Assembly: GCF_019008365.1 (NCBI RefSeq)
Contig: NZ_JAHHUL010000019.1
Coordinates: forward strand, 33,473 to 97,472
Direction of reading: 5' to 3'
From: Phosphitispora fastidiosa
GTDB lineage: Bacteria; Bacillota; Thermincolia; Thermincolales; UBA2595
DNA length: 64,000 nucleotides
In this document: piece after piece, positions 52,216-61,901 of the stretch
How positions within the stretch are numbered: the first letter of the stretch is position 1
How the letters are laid out: each line of letters begins with the position of its first letter
The notes under the pieces: generated by a model
What the model was told of the DNA's origin: nothing
Seen by the model: the letters and a program-made list of their open reading frames with translations, nothing else
Databases searched by the model: none
Position numbers and translations under genes: made by a program

Positions 52216-53133
52216 ATGGATATGTTCAGAAGGATGATAACCGGGGAAAATGGAAATGTTGTCGTTATTTCTGCGATAATATTCACAGTGCTGCTGGGGT
52301 TTGTAGCGCTGGCGGTTGATGGAGGGCTCCTTTATCTGGAATTCACCAGGGTGGCCCGTGGAGCTGATGCCGCTGCTTTGGCGGGTGCCCAGGAACTGCC
52401 TGATACTGTAAAGGCTGCGGCCCGGGTGTCAGAGTATCTTCAAAAAAACAGTATTAATGCTAATGAGCCTGACAATCTTGTTATTGCTTTTTCGCCCAAC
52501 AACAGGGAAATTACGGTAAAGATACAAAAACCTGTACAACTTCATTTTGCAAAAGTGTTAGGTTTAGATAGGGCCAATGTAGATGGAGCAGCCGCTGCCC
52601 AAATTTCTCCTGTGTCAAAAATAAGTGGGCTGATTCCCCTTGGGATCGATGAAAGCTTGCTTCCTCTGGAACATGGACACCAATATATTATTAAGGTCGG
52701 TAATCCAAGCACAGGATGGACAGGAATTATGGAATATCCGGGTCAATCAGGAAAAGATGACTATAAGGAGGCAGCTCTAAATGGTTATGATGGTTTGGTG
52801 GCTATTAATGATATTGTAGGGAAAGCTCCCGGAAATGCCACCGGGCCTACTATTGAAGGTATTCAGACGCGAATTGACCAAATCATTGAATCTTGGAGTG
52901 ATTACAATCCGGACAGCCCACGGATAGTATTAATTCCTGTTTATCGTAACCTTGGCGTCCTTCCCAATGAAGGTGTCCAGATTGTTGGTTTTGCCAGTGT
53001 TTTCCTGGAGAAGGTTGTCGGGCACGGGCTGGAAAACGATGTTTATGTGAGATATGTCAATTATACGGTATCTGGGGAAACGGATGATTCTATTACCGGA
53101 TCGTATTTAAACAGCGTCAAACTTATTGGTTGA
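52216..53133 (+). CDS. TadG-like pilus assembly protein, copy 1
   Basis: 305 residues from ATG 52216, just behind GGAGGGGTGA. GENGNVVVISAIIFTVLLGFVALAVDGGLLYLEFTRVARGADAAALAGAQELP is the TadG/Tad_N signature: a helix followed by the D-x-A-A-L-A-G-A motif. The remainder is an exported beta-rich domain. Ends with ETDDSITGSYLNSVKL. A paralogue with the same order and same ending follows at 53221, so the pair comes from a duplication. Confidence 0.88.
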   Translation: MDMFRRMITGENGNVVVISAIIFTVLLGFVALAVDGGLLYLEFTRVARGADAAALAGAQELPDTVKAAARVSEYLQKNSINANEPDNLVIAFSPNNREITVKIQKPVQLHFAKVLGLDRANVDGAAAAQISPVSKISGLIPLGIDESLLPLEHGHQYIIKVGNPSTGWTGIMEYPGQSGKDDYKEAALNGYDGLVAINDIVGKAPGNATGPTIEGIQTRIDQIIESWSDYNPDSPRIVLIPVYRNLGVLPNEGVQIVGFASVFLEKVVGHGLENDVYVRYVNYTVSGETDDSITGSYLNSVKLIG

Positions 53134-53220
53134 TTGTGGGTTCCATGTATCATTGTTTCGGCAAACCTCTTTTGCTGGGGCCCTCATCAGATTTGGTGAG
53201 ATGAAAAGAGGTGTTCAAAA

Positions 53221-54174
53221 ATGCAAAACTTAATAAGCAGATTTTTTAACAATGAAGAGGGACAGGTAGTTGTCATCATAGCTGTTGCCTTTACCGTACT
53301 GCTAGGTTTTGTCGGGCTGGCTGTAGATACCGGGGTAATGTACCTGGAACACAACCGCCTTGTCAGGGCGGCAGATGCTGCCGCCCTGGCAGGGGCCCAG
53401 GAACTGCCGGCTAATCCCATAATGGCAGAGGAGATAGCTGAAGAATATGCAGGCAAGAATGGCATCGATCCTGAACAGTTAAGTGTTGATATCAGTGACG
53501 ACAAAAAAACTATCGCAGTTTCTGTTGGTAAAACCGTTAGCCTTGTCTTTGCGAAGGTTTTTGGTTATGAGTCCCGTCAGGTAAGTACTGAGGTCAGCGC
53601 CAAGGTGGCTCCTGTGAAGAGTCTTCGCGGAGCGGTCCCTTTTTCTGTAAAAGAGCAGATATTTAATTACGGTGATCCTTATGTATTAAAAGAAGGGGCC
53701 AGTGGGCCGGATTCTGACGGGGCCAGGTGGTGCGGCTGGTTTGGCGCACTTGACTTTACAGGCGGTGGTGGCGGTGCCAGGGAATATGAAGATATGATTG
53801 CACAGGGTTTTCCCGGAGAAATTTCAATAGGGGATATTATTAATATTGAACCGGGAAACATGGCCGGGCCTACCGCTGACGGTGTTGAGGAGCGTATTGA
53901 GAGCTGTACCCATGTCCCTTCATGTACGTGGAATAATCACGCATCAGATTGCCCCAAGGTAATTTATGTGCCCATTGTGGAAGAGTATTCCGGGAGCGGT
54001 GGCAACAGAAGGGTTGAGGTGGTGGGGTTTGCCGCCTTTTTCCTGGAAGGAGTGGAAAATCACCAGGGCAACAATGGTGATGTTGTGGGCCGGTTTATTT
54101 TTGAGACAGTATCTGCAGAGACAGATGATTCCGTCGACGGATATGGGTTGCAAAGTGTTAGGCTGCTGGAATAA
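53221..54174 (+). CDS. TadG-like pilus assembly protein, copy 2
   Basis: 317 residues. NEEGQVVVIIAVAFTVLLGFVGLAVDTGVMYLEHNRLVRAADAAALAGAQELP mirrors copy 1, and both end in a SAETDDS/GETDDS-x-x-G segment followed by SVRL/SVKL. Copy 2 has four cysteines in its outer part (RWCGWFGALD, ESCTHVPSCTW, SDCPKV) that copy 1 lacks, which could form disulfides outside the cell. Separation from copy 1 is 87 bases with GAGATG-type ribosome site near 53199. Confidence 0.88.
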   Translation: MQNLISRFFNNEEGQVVVIIAVAFTVLLGFVGLAVDTGVMYLEHNRLVRAADAAALAGAQELPANPIMAEEIAEEYAGKNGIDPEQLSVDISDDKKTIAVSVGKTVSLVFAKVFGYESRQVSTEVSAKVAPVKSLRGAVPFSVKEQIFNYGDPYVLKEGASGPDSDGARWCGWFGALDFTGGGGGAREYEDMIAQGFPGEISIGDIINIEPGNMAGPTADGVEERIESCTHVPSCTWNNHASDCPKVIYVPIVEEYSGSGGNRRVEVVGFAAFFLEGVENHQGNNGDVVGRFIFETVSAETDDSVDGYGLQSVRLLE

Positions 54175-54207
54175 AAATTTTTATTATGCTGGAAAGAAGG
54201 GAAAGGA

Positions 54208-54954
54208 ATGTCCAATAAGAAAGTCTTGCTGCTGGCACTCTTGTGCGGTCTTTTGACTGCAGTTGCACTGAATTTCTACTTGAAGTCAGTTCAGGAAGCA
54301 GCTACCAATATAAAAACCAGGGCTGTGGCAGTTGCCAGCGCCAGGATTCTGGAAAGGACCCTGATTACTGCTAATATGGTTACCGTGAAAGACATTCCGG
54401 TAGAATATGTCAATAGCTATGCGGTCAATGATGTATCTCAGGTTGTAGGTTCGACAGCGCGGGCTGAAATTGAGGCCGGAGAACAGATACTACAGACCAA
54501 AATTGTCAGAAGGGATAGCAATCGGCAGTCTTTGGCTTATTCTATTCCCCTTGGAATGCGGGCGATATCAATTGATATCAATGAACAGACAGGTGTCGGG
54601 GGATTACTCAAACCCGGAGACTATGTTGATGTACTTGGTACGGTGGAAGTGGAGATTTTTAGCGTTGACCCTAATGTAAATACTGTGCGGGAAACAAAGA
54701 CCCATGTTATACTTCAGAATGTTGGGGTTTTGGCTGTAGGGACCGATATTGGAGACCCGGGAAATGTCGAGGGGGAGGAAAAAGACAGTAAATCGGATTC
54801 TGCCGGAACAGTGACTTTGGCTGTACCTGCTGAAAAAACACAGATGGTAGCTCATATAGCATCTAAAGGAGATTTATATCTGACACTGCGTGCGCCTGCG
54901 GATAATAGCGTAGAAGACAGGCCGTCAATCGATTCACTGGAACTTCTCAAATAA
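54208..54954 (+). CDS. CpaB/RcpC-type pilus assembly protein
   Basis: 248 residues. One N-terminal helix (LLLALLCGLLTAVALNFYL) anchors an outer domain with a SAF fold (RTLITANMVTVKDIPVEYV, RAEIEAGEQIL) and the CpaB core (LAYSIPLGMRAISIDINEQTGVGGLLKPGDYVDVLGT, then VILQNVGVLAVGTD and VTLAVPAEKTQMVAHIASKGDLYLTLR). In proteobacteria CpaB works at the secretin; here no secretin gene (CpaC/RcpA) is seen, as expected for a single-membrane cell. Confidence 0.93.
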   Translation: MSNKKVLLLALLCGLLTAVALNFYLKSVQEAATNIKTRAVAVASARILERTLITANMVTVKDIPVEYVNSYAVNDVSQVVGSTARAEIEAGEQILQTKIVRRDSNRQSLAYSIPLGMRAISIDINEQTGVGGLLKPGDYVDVLGTVEVEIFSVDPNVNTVRETKTHVILQNVGVLAVGTDIGDPGNVEGEEKDSKSDSAGTVTLAVPAEKTQMVAHIASKGDLYLTLRAPADNSVEDRPSIDSLELLK

Positions 54955-54968
54955 CGGAGGCGAGTCTG

Positions 54969-56183
54969 ATGGCAATAAAAATCTTAATAGTTGATGATGT
55001 TACAGAAACCAGGGAAAACATAAAACGGCTGCTTTATTTTGAAAAGGACATGATGATTGTCGGAGAGGCTGCAGATGGAGAAGAAGCCATTAGGCAAACA
55101 GGTAAGCTTAATCCCGATATACTGTTAATGGATATTAATATGCCGGCAATGGACGGAATAACTGCTACAGAGGAAATCTCCCTTAAGTACCCCAAGGCGG
55201 CAATTATCATTATGTCGGTTCAGGGGGAGCAGGAATACCTGAAAAAGGCCATGGTGGCCGGAGCGCGTGAATACATGGTAAAACCCTTTAGCACCGATGA
55301 ACTGGTTAACACTATCAGGAAAGTATATGAACTGGAACAAAAACGCCGAATCCAACTAAGTGAGCCTTCCATTGTCAGGGAAATGCAGCGGGACCCACAG
55401 ATAATTACCGTTTTCTCTACCAAGGGCGGTGTAGGCAGGACAACCGTAGCCACCAATTTAGCCATAAGCCTGGCTGAGCAAACCCGGAAAAAAGTGGCTA
55501 TAATTGATTTGGACCTGCAGTTTGGGGATGTGGCCATAATGCTGAATGTGGTCCCTAAAAGGACTATTACCGAGTTAATTCAGGATATCGGGCAAATGGA
55601 TGCAGAGCTCATGGAAAGTTATCTGGTGACACATCCGACGGGTATAAGGGTTCTGCCGTGTCCTACCAGGCCCGAATATTCGGAACTGATATCCGGAAGC
55701 CATGTGGAAAAAATTCTTGGTACTCTCAAACAAATTTATGATTATATTGTAGTTGATACCCCGTCGTTTTTTCACGAGACAACCCTTACCGCTCTTGACC
55801 TAAGCCACCAGATTATGGTTCTGATTTCATTGGATCTGCCAACTATCAAGAATGTCAAACTAGGGCTCGAAGTATTGGACTCACTGCACCTGAAAGGTAA
55901 GGTCAAGTTAATTTTGAACCGGTCCTCCAGCGATATCGGAATAAAGTGTGAAGATATGGAAGAAAGTATTGGCCTTCAGGTTGCTGCACATGTTCCCAGT
56001 GACGGGCGGACAGTTATTGGTTCTGTTAACAAGGGTAACCCATTTGTAATATCCAACCCCCATGCCAGGATTTCTGAAAGCATTGGGGAATTGGCACATA
56101 TGGTTATGCAGGGTGAGCCCCAATTGCAGAAGGTGCCTGATGTGGAGAAAAGGAGAGGCCTGTTTGGGAAACTGTTTGGATAG
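54969..56183 (+). CDS. CpaE/TadZ-type protein: receiver domain fused to a ParA-like ATPase
   Basis: 404 residues. Residues 1-125 are a receiver with Asp9/Asp10, phosphorylatable Asp55 (LLMDINMPAMDG) and Lys near 104 (YMVKPF). From about 140 follows a MinD/ParA ATPase with the deviant Walker A FSTKGGVGRTTVATNLAISLAEQ, IIDLDLQFGDVAIML and VDTPSFFHETTLTALD. TadZ-type proteins place the pilus machine at the right spot in the cell. Unlike many CpaE proteins, whose receiver is degenerate, this one keeps the acceptor Asp and could be phosphorylated. Confidence 0.93.
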   Translation: MAIKILIVDDVTETRENIKRLLYFEKDMMIVGEAADGEEAIRQTGKLNPDILLMDINMPAMDGITATEEISLKYPKAAIIIMSVQGEQEYLKKAMVAGAREYMVKPFSTDELVNTIRKVYELEQKRRIQLSEPSIVREMQRDPQIITVFSTKGGVGRTTVATNLAISLAEQTRKKVAIIDLDLQFGDVAIMLNVVPKRTITELIQDIGQMDAELMESYLVTHPTGIRVLPCPTRPEYSELISGSHVEKILGTLKQIYDYIVVDTPSFFHETTLTALDLSHQIMVLISLDLPTIKNVKLGLEVLDSLHLKGKVKLILNRSSSDIGIKCEDMEESIGLQVAAHVPSDGRTVIGSVNKGNPFVISNPHARISESIGELAHMVMQGEPQLQKVPDVEKRRGLFGKLFG

Positions 56184-56219
56184 TGTTGTTTTACATAATT
56201 TAGTAAGGGGTGTCAGGGT

Positions 56220-57596
56220 ATGTCACTGTTAAAACGGCTGGAAAAAGAAAAAACTGCCCTCGGAGAGGGGATAGAAAAAGCCGACAAGTCTGCAAAGGCA
56301 GCAGTCGTCAAACAGGACCCTTATAGAGAACTTAAAATTCAGATACATAAAAGGGTAATTGAGGAATTAGACAATGAAGCGATGCAGGCAGATAGTCAGG
56401 ATGAAGAAGACGCTAAAAAGTTGAAGGAGACTATTGATATCATTGTCAACGACATGCTTGATCAGGAGGCTGCATATATTCCCAGGGCTGACAGGACTAA
56501 AATTATTTCAGAAATAATTGATGAGGTTATCGGACTAGGTCCGATAACCCCGCTTCTTGATGACTCCACTGTATCAGAGGTAATGGTTAACAGTCCAAAT
56601 CAGGTTTACATTGAGCGGAATGGTAAGCTTGTTTTGACAGAAGTGACCTTCAGGGATAATGAACACGTTATGCACATTATTGAAAAGATTGTTGCCCCTA
56701 TTGGCAGGCGGGTTGATGAAAGTTCCCCTATGGTTGATGCACGGCTTCCTGACGGTTCTCGTGTTAATGCAATTATTCCGCCCCTCGCCTTAAAAGGGCC
56801 AAGTATAACTATAAGGAAGTTTTCTAAAGACCCGCTGAAAATCGAAGATTTGATCAGGTTCGGCTCCCTTACTCCTGAGATGGCAAAATTCCTGGAGGTA
56901 TGTGTTAAGGGCAGGCTTAATATAGTGGTATCAGGAGGTACCGGGTCAGGAAAAACAACTACACTTAACGTGTTGTCTTCCTTTATTCCCAATGATGAGC
57001 GAATTGTTACCTGTGAGGATGCAGCTGAAATCCAGCTTAGGCAGGAGCATGTCATCACCTTAGAAACCCGTCCGCCAAATATAGAAGGTAAGGGTGCCGT
57101 GACCATCAGGGATCTGGTTAAAAACTGCCTGAGGATGAGGCCTGATAGAATAGTTGTCGGAGAGGTCCGGAGTGGTGAGGCCCTCGATATGCTCCAGGCT
57201 ATGAATACCGGTCATGACGGTTCACTGACAACAGGACATGCCAATTCACCGCGGGATATGCTGGCAAGGCTGGAAACGATGGTTTTAATGGCTGGGATGG
57301 ACCTTCCTGTAAGAGCCATCAGGGAGCAGATGGCCTCAGCGGTCGATATGATAGTTCAGCAAAGCAGGCTGAAAGACGGATCCAGGAAGATTACTCACAT
57401 TACTGAAGTTTTGGGGCTTGAAAGTGATACCATTGTGTTGCAGGATATTTTTATTTATGAGCAGAAGGGCATTGACGAAAACGGTAAACTGATAGGGCGA
57501 TTCAAGCCAACGGGTATCAGGCCTAAATTCCTTAATAAGCTGGAGACCGCGGGTATAAGGCTGCCTGATGATATTTTTTTGATGCCTCCGCTATAA
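56220..57596 (+). CDS. CpaF/TadA-type pilus assembly ATPase
   Basis: 458 residues. Type II/IV secretion ATPase: N-terminal domain with LLDDSTVSEVMVNSPNQVYIERNGKL and VDARLPDGSRVNAIIPPLALKGPSITIRKF, Walker A GGTGSGKTT at 239-247, Asp box TCEDAAEIQL, Walker B RPDRIVVGEVRSGEALDMLQAMNTGHDGSLTTGHANSP with the His box. The arginines and the ring-forming pattern are complete. It powers extension (and in Tad systems also retraction) of the Flp pilus. Confidence 0.96.
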   Translation: MSLLKRLEKEKTALGEGIEKADKSAKAAVVKQDPYRELKIQIHKRVIEELDNEAMQADSQDEEDAKKLKETIDIIVNDMLDQEAAYIPRADRTKIISEIIDEVIGLGPITPLLDDSTVSEVMVNSPNQVYIERNGKLVLTEVTFRDNEHVMHIIEKIVAPIGRRVDESSPMVDARLPDGSRVNAIIPPLALKGPSITIRKFSKDPLKIEDLIRFGSLTPEMAKFLEVCVKGRLNIVVSGGTGSGKTTTLNVLSSFIPNDERIVTCEDAAEIQLRQEHVITLETRPPNIEGKGAVTIRDLVKNCLRMRPDRIVVGEVRSGEALDMLQAMNTGHDGSLTTGHANSPRDMLARLETMVLMAGMDLPVRAIREQMASAVDMIVQQSRLKDGSRKITHITEVLGLESDTIVLQDIFIYEQKGIDENGKLIGRFKPTGIRPKFLNKLETAGIRLPDDIFLMPPL

Positions 57597-57624
57597 ATAT
57601 AAGGTAATTTCGGGAGGGAACATT

Positions 57625-58596
57625 ATGTATCTTTCTCTAATATTAGTGTTGGTCTTCCTGTTTGTATCGCTTCTGGTTTATGGCGTTTATCTCACTGCTA
57701 CCACCGGTAAGCGTGAGTTAAGCAGCCGGATGAAAACTTACACTGCTAAAACAGGTGAACTGGCTCAGGACACAGGTTTAAGAGAGCGGGTAAGTAATTT
57801 TGACTGGAAGATGACATTTAAGGAAGCCAGCAAGGTATTTGCTGCCAAGCAATTTACTAAAAAAGTGGAAATTGAACTTATTAAGGCAGATATCCCGCTC
57901 AGGGGGGAGGAATTTGTCCTCATCATTGTGCTGGTTATGGCCGGTATGGGACTTTTATTTAGCCTCATTTCCCAGAACATTATTTTCGGCTGGCTGGGAG
58001 CAGTAGTAGGGTTTATTCTGCCAAGGTATGTTATTAAACGGGCAAAAACAAAAAGGGCCCAAAAATTCAATTCTCAGATAGGGGATTCTCTTGTGGTTAT
58101 GGCAAACTCCATGAGGGCAGGCTTTAGTTTTATGCAAGCCATGGAAATGGTTTCCAAGGAAATGCCGTCACCGATAAGTGATGAATATAGCCGGGCACTC
58201 AGAGAAATGAACCTTGGAACTCCGACAGAGGAGGCTTTGCTAAACATAACCGAAAGAATAGAAAGTGAGGATATGGACCTGGTTATCACTGCGGTCCTAA
58301 TTCAGAGGCAGGTCGGCGGAAATCTGTCAGAGGTGCTTCAGGGTATTTCACACACCATAAGAGAACGCATAAGAATTAAAGGTGAAATCAAAACCCTCAC
58401 AGCCCAGGGAAGGATATCCGGTATGGTTGTGGGATTTCTTCCTATTGCCATAGGAATTATTCTTTCTGTAATAAATCCGTCATACATCGGTACTTTGTTC
58501 ACCAATCCTATTGGTTGGGGGCTGCTTGTGGCAGGTGCCATCTCACAAACCATAGGAATCGCTCTTATCAAAAAGTCTGTTGATATTAAGATATAA
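57625..58596 (+). CDS. TadB-type pilus assembly membrane protein
   Basis: 323 residues; GGGAGGG precedes ATG 57625. One helix at the N-terminus, then a GspF-like T2SSF domain (GDSLVVMANSMRAGFSFMQAMEMVSKEMPSPISDEYSRALREMNLGTPTEEALLNITERIESEDMD) and two or three more helices. TadB and TadC together form the inner-membrane platform on which CpaF acts. Start is 28 bases after cpaF. Confidence 0.93.
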   Translation: MYLSLILVLVFLFVSLLVYGVYLTATTGKRELSSRMKTYTAKTGELAQDTGLRERVSNFDWKMTFKEASKVFAAKQFTKKVEIELIKADIPLRGEEFVLIIVLVMAGMGLLFSLISQNIIFGWLGAVVGFILPRYVIKRAKTKRAQKFNSQIGDSLVVMANSMRAGFSFMQAMEMVSKEMPSPISDEYSRALREMNLGTPTEEALLNITERIESEDMDLVITAVLIQRQVGGNLSEVLQGISHTIRERIRIKGEIKTLTAQGRISGMVVGFLPIAIGIILSVINPSYIGTLFTNPIGWGLLVAGAISQTIGIALIKKSVDIKI

Positions 58597-58612
58597 ATAG
58601 GGGGTGCCTTAA

Positions 58613-59530
58613 ATGAAGTACCTGATTTTATGCTTTAGTTTCCTCGCGGTATTCCTCTCCATTTATGGGGTATATTTGTTAATTTACCAGGAGCGTTTTA
58701 CGATAACCCGTAGGATGCAGGAAATTGCCAGCAATATGCGCCGCAAGCCTCAACTCAATGATGAACTTAGTAAGCCGTTTATTGAGAGGATTTTCCGCCC
58801 TCTTTTGCTGAAAGTGTCCTCATACATAGGTAAACTGACACCTACCAAGAAAAAGGTGAGCCTGCAAAAAAAGCTGGTAATGGCCGGAAACCCCGGAAAC
58901 CTTTCACCAAGTGAATTTGCGGTTATCCAGTATGGGTTCACAATTGTGTTACCTATAGCTGTTTTATTAGTATCCCTGCCTTTGAGCTGGAGCCCGGGAA
59001 CGGTTCTGCTGTTCATGACTTTGGCCTGCATGTCAGGTATAATTCTTCCCGATTACTATCTGAAGATGTGTGCTGGCAGAAGAAGGGAAGAGGTGCAGGA
59101 CAACCTTCCTGATGTACTGGATTTGCTTACCGTAAGTGTGGAAGCGGGGCTGGGGTTTGATGCTGCACTGGTAAAAGTTGTCGAAAAAACTAAGGGGGTA
59201 GTTTCACGGGAGTTTAATAGGGTGTTACAGGAGATAAAAATGGGCAAACCAAGGCGTGACGCGCTGCGAGATTTAGGCAACAGGTCTGGGGTTGATGACA
59301 TGGTAGCATTTGTCGGATCAATTATCCAGGCGGACCAGTTAGGGGTTAGTATTGGTAATGTGCTCCGGCTACAGTCGGAACAGATGCGCCAAAAAAGAAG
59401 GCAGAGGGCAGAGGAAAAAGCAATGAAGGCACCTATTAAAATGCTGATACCTTTGATTCTCTTTATTTTTCCCACAATTTTTATTGTGGTTCTCGGTCCT
59501 GCTGCAATTCAGATAATGGATATCTTTTAA
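58613..59530 (+). CDS. TadC-type pilus assembly membrane protein
   Basis: 305 residues. Second GspF-like protein: LPDVLDLLTVSVEAGLGFDAALVKVVEKTKGVVSREFNRVLQEIKMGKPRRDALRDLGNRSGVDDMVAFVGSIIQADQLGVSIGNVLRLQSEQMRQKRRQRAEE is a typical TadC segment. Partner of TadB upstream; 16 bases between them. The stop codon is directly followed by the start of the DUF192 gene. Confidence 0.93.
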   Translation: MKYLILCFSFLAVFLSIYGVYLLIYQERFTITRRMQEIASNMRRKPQLNDELSKPFIERIFRPLLLKVSSYIGKLTPTKKKVSLQKKLVMAGNPGNLSPSEFAVIQYGFTIVLPIAVLLVSLPLSWSPGTVLLFMTLACMSGIILPDYYLKMCAGRRREEVQDNLPDVLDLLTVSVEAGLGFDAALVKVVEKTKGVVSREFNRVLQEIKMGKPRRDALRDLGNRSGVDDMVAFVGSIIQADQLGVSIGNVLRLQSEQMRQKRRQRAEEKAMKAPIKMLIPLILFIFPTIFIVVLGPAAIQIMDIF

Positions 59531-59896
59531 ATGACAGATCAACTCGTAAATCTTACCAAAAACACTACTCTCGCCAATCGGGTGGAAATTGCCGGGACGT
59601 GGCTAACCCGGCTGAAAGGTCTTCTGGGTAGGGACCGACTTCCGGAAGGACACTGCCTGGTAATTACCCCCTGCAGGTCTGTACACACCCATTTTATGAA
59701 GTTCAATCTTGACATTCTGTTTATTGATGCCTCCGGAAGGATAGTTTACCTGGCGGAAAACCTGCCTCCTTTCAGAATTACTCCCAATGTCAGGCAGGCC
59801 CGCTTTGTTGTAGAATTACCCGCAGGTATAGTTAGTTCTACGGGAACCTCAACAGATGACTGCCTGAATATTTTGCCTGCAATGCTGAAAAAGTGA
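59531..59896 (+). CDS. DUF192 protein
   Basis: 121 residues, starting at the base after the TadC stop. LANRVEIAGTWLTRLKGLLGRDRLPEGHCLVITPCRSVHTHFMKFNLDILFIDASGRIVY and VVELPAG are the DUF192 core. Members are small, often exported, beta-barrel-like proteins without known role, frequently next to Tad or type IV pilus genes. This copy has no signal peptide. Confidence 0.88.
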   Translation: MTDQLVNLTKNTTLANRVEIAGTWLTRLKGLLGRDRLPEGHCLVITPCRSVHTHFMKFNLDILFIDASGRIVYLAENLPPFRITPNVRQARFVVELPAGIVSSTGTSTDDCLNILPAMLKK

Positions 59897-59933
59897 ACCT
59901 CTCCTGTCTATACCTACAAATGCTTGTCTTTAT

Positions 59934-59961
59934 TTGGCAAATTTGCAGGGATTAGTATGCT
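59934..59961 (+). promoter_or_regulatory. Possible promoter of the first diguanylate cyclase gene
   Basis: TTGGCA (59934-59939), 16 bases, TATGCT (59956-59961), 32 bases before ATG 59994. Both boxes are imperfect. Confidence 0.4.
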
Positions 59962-59993
59962 GCATGTCGAATATGGCAACAGGGGGTGTGACC

Positions 59994-61718
59994 ATGAGTG
60001 GGGCCAGAAAGAGTTTTTTTCACGGACTTTATGTATGGCTGATTATCTTTTTGGGATATGGTATGCTTACTGCCATGCTGAAGGCAAAGCCCCTGGATGT
60101 TGACCTCTGGAGAGAGTATGCAGTATTGGTGGTTCTCGGGGTCCTGGCTGAATGGTTCGTAGTCTCTGTACCCCAGGGAAGTCTCTCTCTGGGGTTTGCT
60201 GTTGTCTTTGTCTCCTTTATCAGGTTTGATGCAACCACAACAGTGCTGGTAAGTGTCCTCAGCGCTTTTATTGCTAACAGCATCATCAGCAAAGACAGTT
60301 TTTTCCGGTCGACACTTTTCAATGGCGCACAGTATACAATTTCTGCCGTAGCTGCGTCGACAGTGTATTTATATACAGGCGGGCAGGTTGTTGATAAGAT
60401 ATCGGCGCCTAACTTTATTCCACTGGCGCTTTTTGTCCTGATCTATTTCTTTGTAAATCATTTTCTGGTTACGCTGTTTCTGTGGCCATCCTTTCGGATG
60501 CAGAGGTGGAATATCTGGAGATCAGCTATGAAATGGGACTCCCTTACGTACCTGTTTGCGGCTCCGATAGGGGTTTTGATGGCCATGATTTATGAGAAAA
60601 CGGGAACTCTGGGTGCGGTGCTGCTATTTATTCCCCTACTGACTTTAAAATATCTGCTCAGACTTTATATTAACCTGGAGACAGCTAACAAGGAGCTCTC
60701 TGCTCTTTACGAGGTAGCCAAAAACCTCGGCTCCAACCTGGAACTGTCCAAAACACTGGGCTTGGTTCTTTCTGAAACCAAGAGGGTGGTTAATTACCAT
60801 ACGGGTATAATTTACCTCTGGGAGGAGGAAGACCGACTGCTGGTCCCGGCAGCTATCAGGAGCCCCTTTGCAGAAAAGCTTAAGAGTATTGTCTATCCTT
60901 TGGAAGAAGGGCTGATAGGGCAGGTTGCCAAAACGGGTCAGCCGGAAATTGTTTTTGACTCTAAAAGGGACCGCAGGCTGAGGAGTATTCCCGGGATAAA
61001 TCAGTTCCTCAGGTCACTCCTGATTATTCCGCTGTCTATGGATAATAAACTGATAGGTGTAATTGCCATTGGTAAAAAGGAACCATATGCCTTTGGGCAG
61101 AAGCAGGTTCAGATATTGAGCAGTTTGGGTGGTCAAGCTGCAGTTGCTATGGCTAATGCGATGCTTTATAAAAAGATTGAAAAACTGGCTATTACGGACG
61201 GCCTTACCAGGGTATACAATCACAGGTACTTTTATAAGAAGATGGAGGAAGAAAGGGAGAGATACCGCCGCTATGGTACTGTTTTTTCCTTCATTATGCT
61301 TGACCTGGATTATTTCAAGAGATTCAATGATAAATATGGCCACCGTGCCGGAGATCATGCTCTGTATACTGTGGCCCAGGTGATTAAAAAAAGTACACGG
61401 ATGCTTGATGTGGTCAGCCGTTACGGGGGGGAAGAGTTTGCTGTTATCCTGCCGGAAACTGATGCTGCCAGCGCCAGGGTGGTTGCCGAAAGAATCCTCC
61501 ATGCAGTCCAGGATACCTACTTTTCTGTTTCGGAGGACCATCCTCCGGTACATGTTACAGTAAGTATAGGTGTAGCCACCTGCCCACAGGATGCTGAAAG
61601 TACTAATGACCTGATTGAATTGGCTGATAAGGCACTTTATTATTCAAAAGAAACCGGCAAAAACAAGATCTCGGTCTGGTCTGAAGTACCTGTCAACGCA
61701 CTGGTGGATAACGGCTAA
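59994..61718 (+). CDS. Membrane diguanylate cyclase with GAF domain
   Basis: 574 residues from ATG 59994, behind GGGGGTGTG. Six to eight N-terminal helices (about 10-215) form a membrane sensor region. A GAF domain (about 240-385, ELSKTLGLVLSETKRVVNYHTGIIYLW) and a GGDEF domain follow. The active-site loop is GGEEF at 478-482, LDLDYFKRFND provides the metal site, and RMLD at 469-472, five residues before the loop, is the product-inhibition I-site. It should make c-di-GMP with feedback control. Placed at the end of a pilus locus under c-di-GMP riboswitches, it probably supplies the signal for those switches. Confidence 0.93.
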   Translation: MSGARKSFFHGLYVWLIIFLGYGMLTAMLKAKPLDVDLWREYAVLVVLGVLAEWFVVSVPQGSLSLGFAVVFVSFIRFDATTTVLVSVLSAFIANSIISKDSFFRSTLFNGAQYTISAVAASTVYLYTGGQVVDKISAPNFIPLALFVLIYFFVNHFLVTLFLWPSFRMQRWNIWRSAMKWDSLTYLFAAPIGVLMAMIYEKTGTLGAVLLFIPLLTLKYLLRLYINLETANKELSALYEVAKNLGSNLELSKTLGLVLSETKRVVNYHTGIIYLWEEEDRLLVPAAIRSPFAEKLKSIVYPLEEGLIGQVAKTGQPEIVFDSKRDRRLRSIPGINQFLRSLLIIPLSMDNKLIGVIAIGKKEPYAFGQKQVQILSSLGGQAAVAMANAMLYKKIEKLAITDGLTRVYNHRYFYKKMEEERERYRRYGTVFSFIMLDLDYFKRFNDKYGHRAGDHALYTVAQVIKKSTRMLDVVSRYGGEEFAVILPETDAASARVVAERILHAVQDTYFSVSEDHPPVHVTVSIGVATCPQDAESTNDLIELADKALYYSKETGKNKISVWSEVPVNALVDNG

Positions 61719-61901
61719 ACAGGCATTCACCGGTGTTAGGGCAAAATATGACAAAAAGCAGCTTGGATGAAGGAAATTTGCGTTTTTTAGCGAAATACTA
61801 CCATGTACCGACAAACTTCCGAAGGGCTTTAGGGAACATAACCGGAGCAAAGAACAAGGGTTTTTGGGAACGAATGCTGATATGTGCAGGGGGAAGGGTT
61901 A

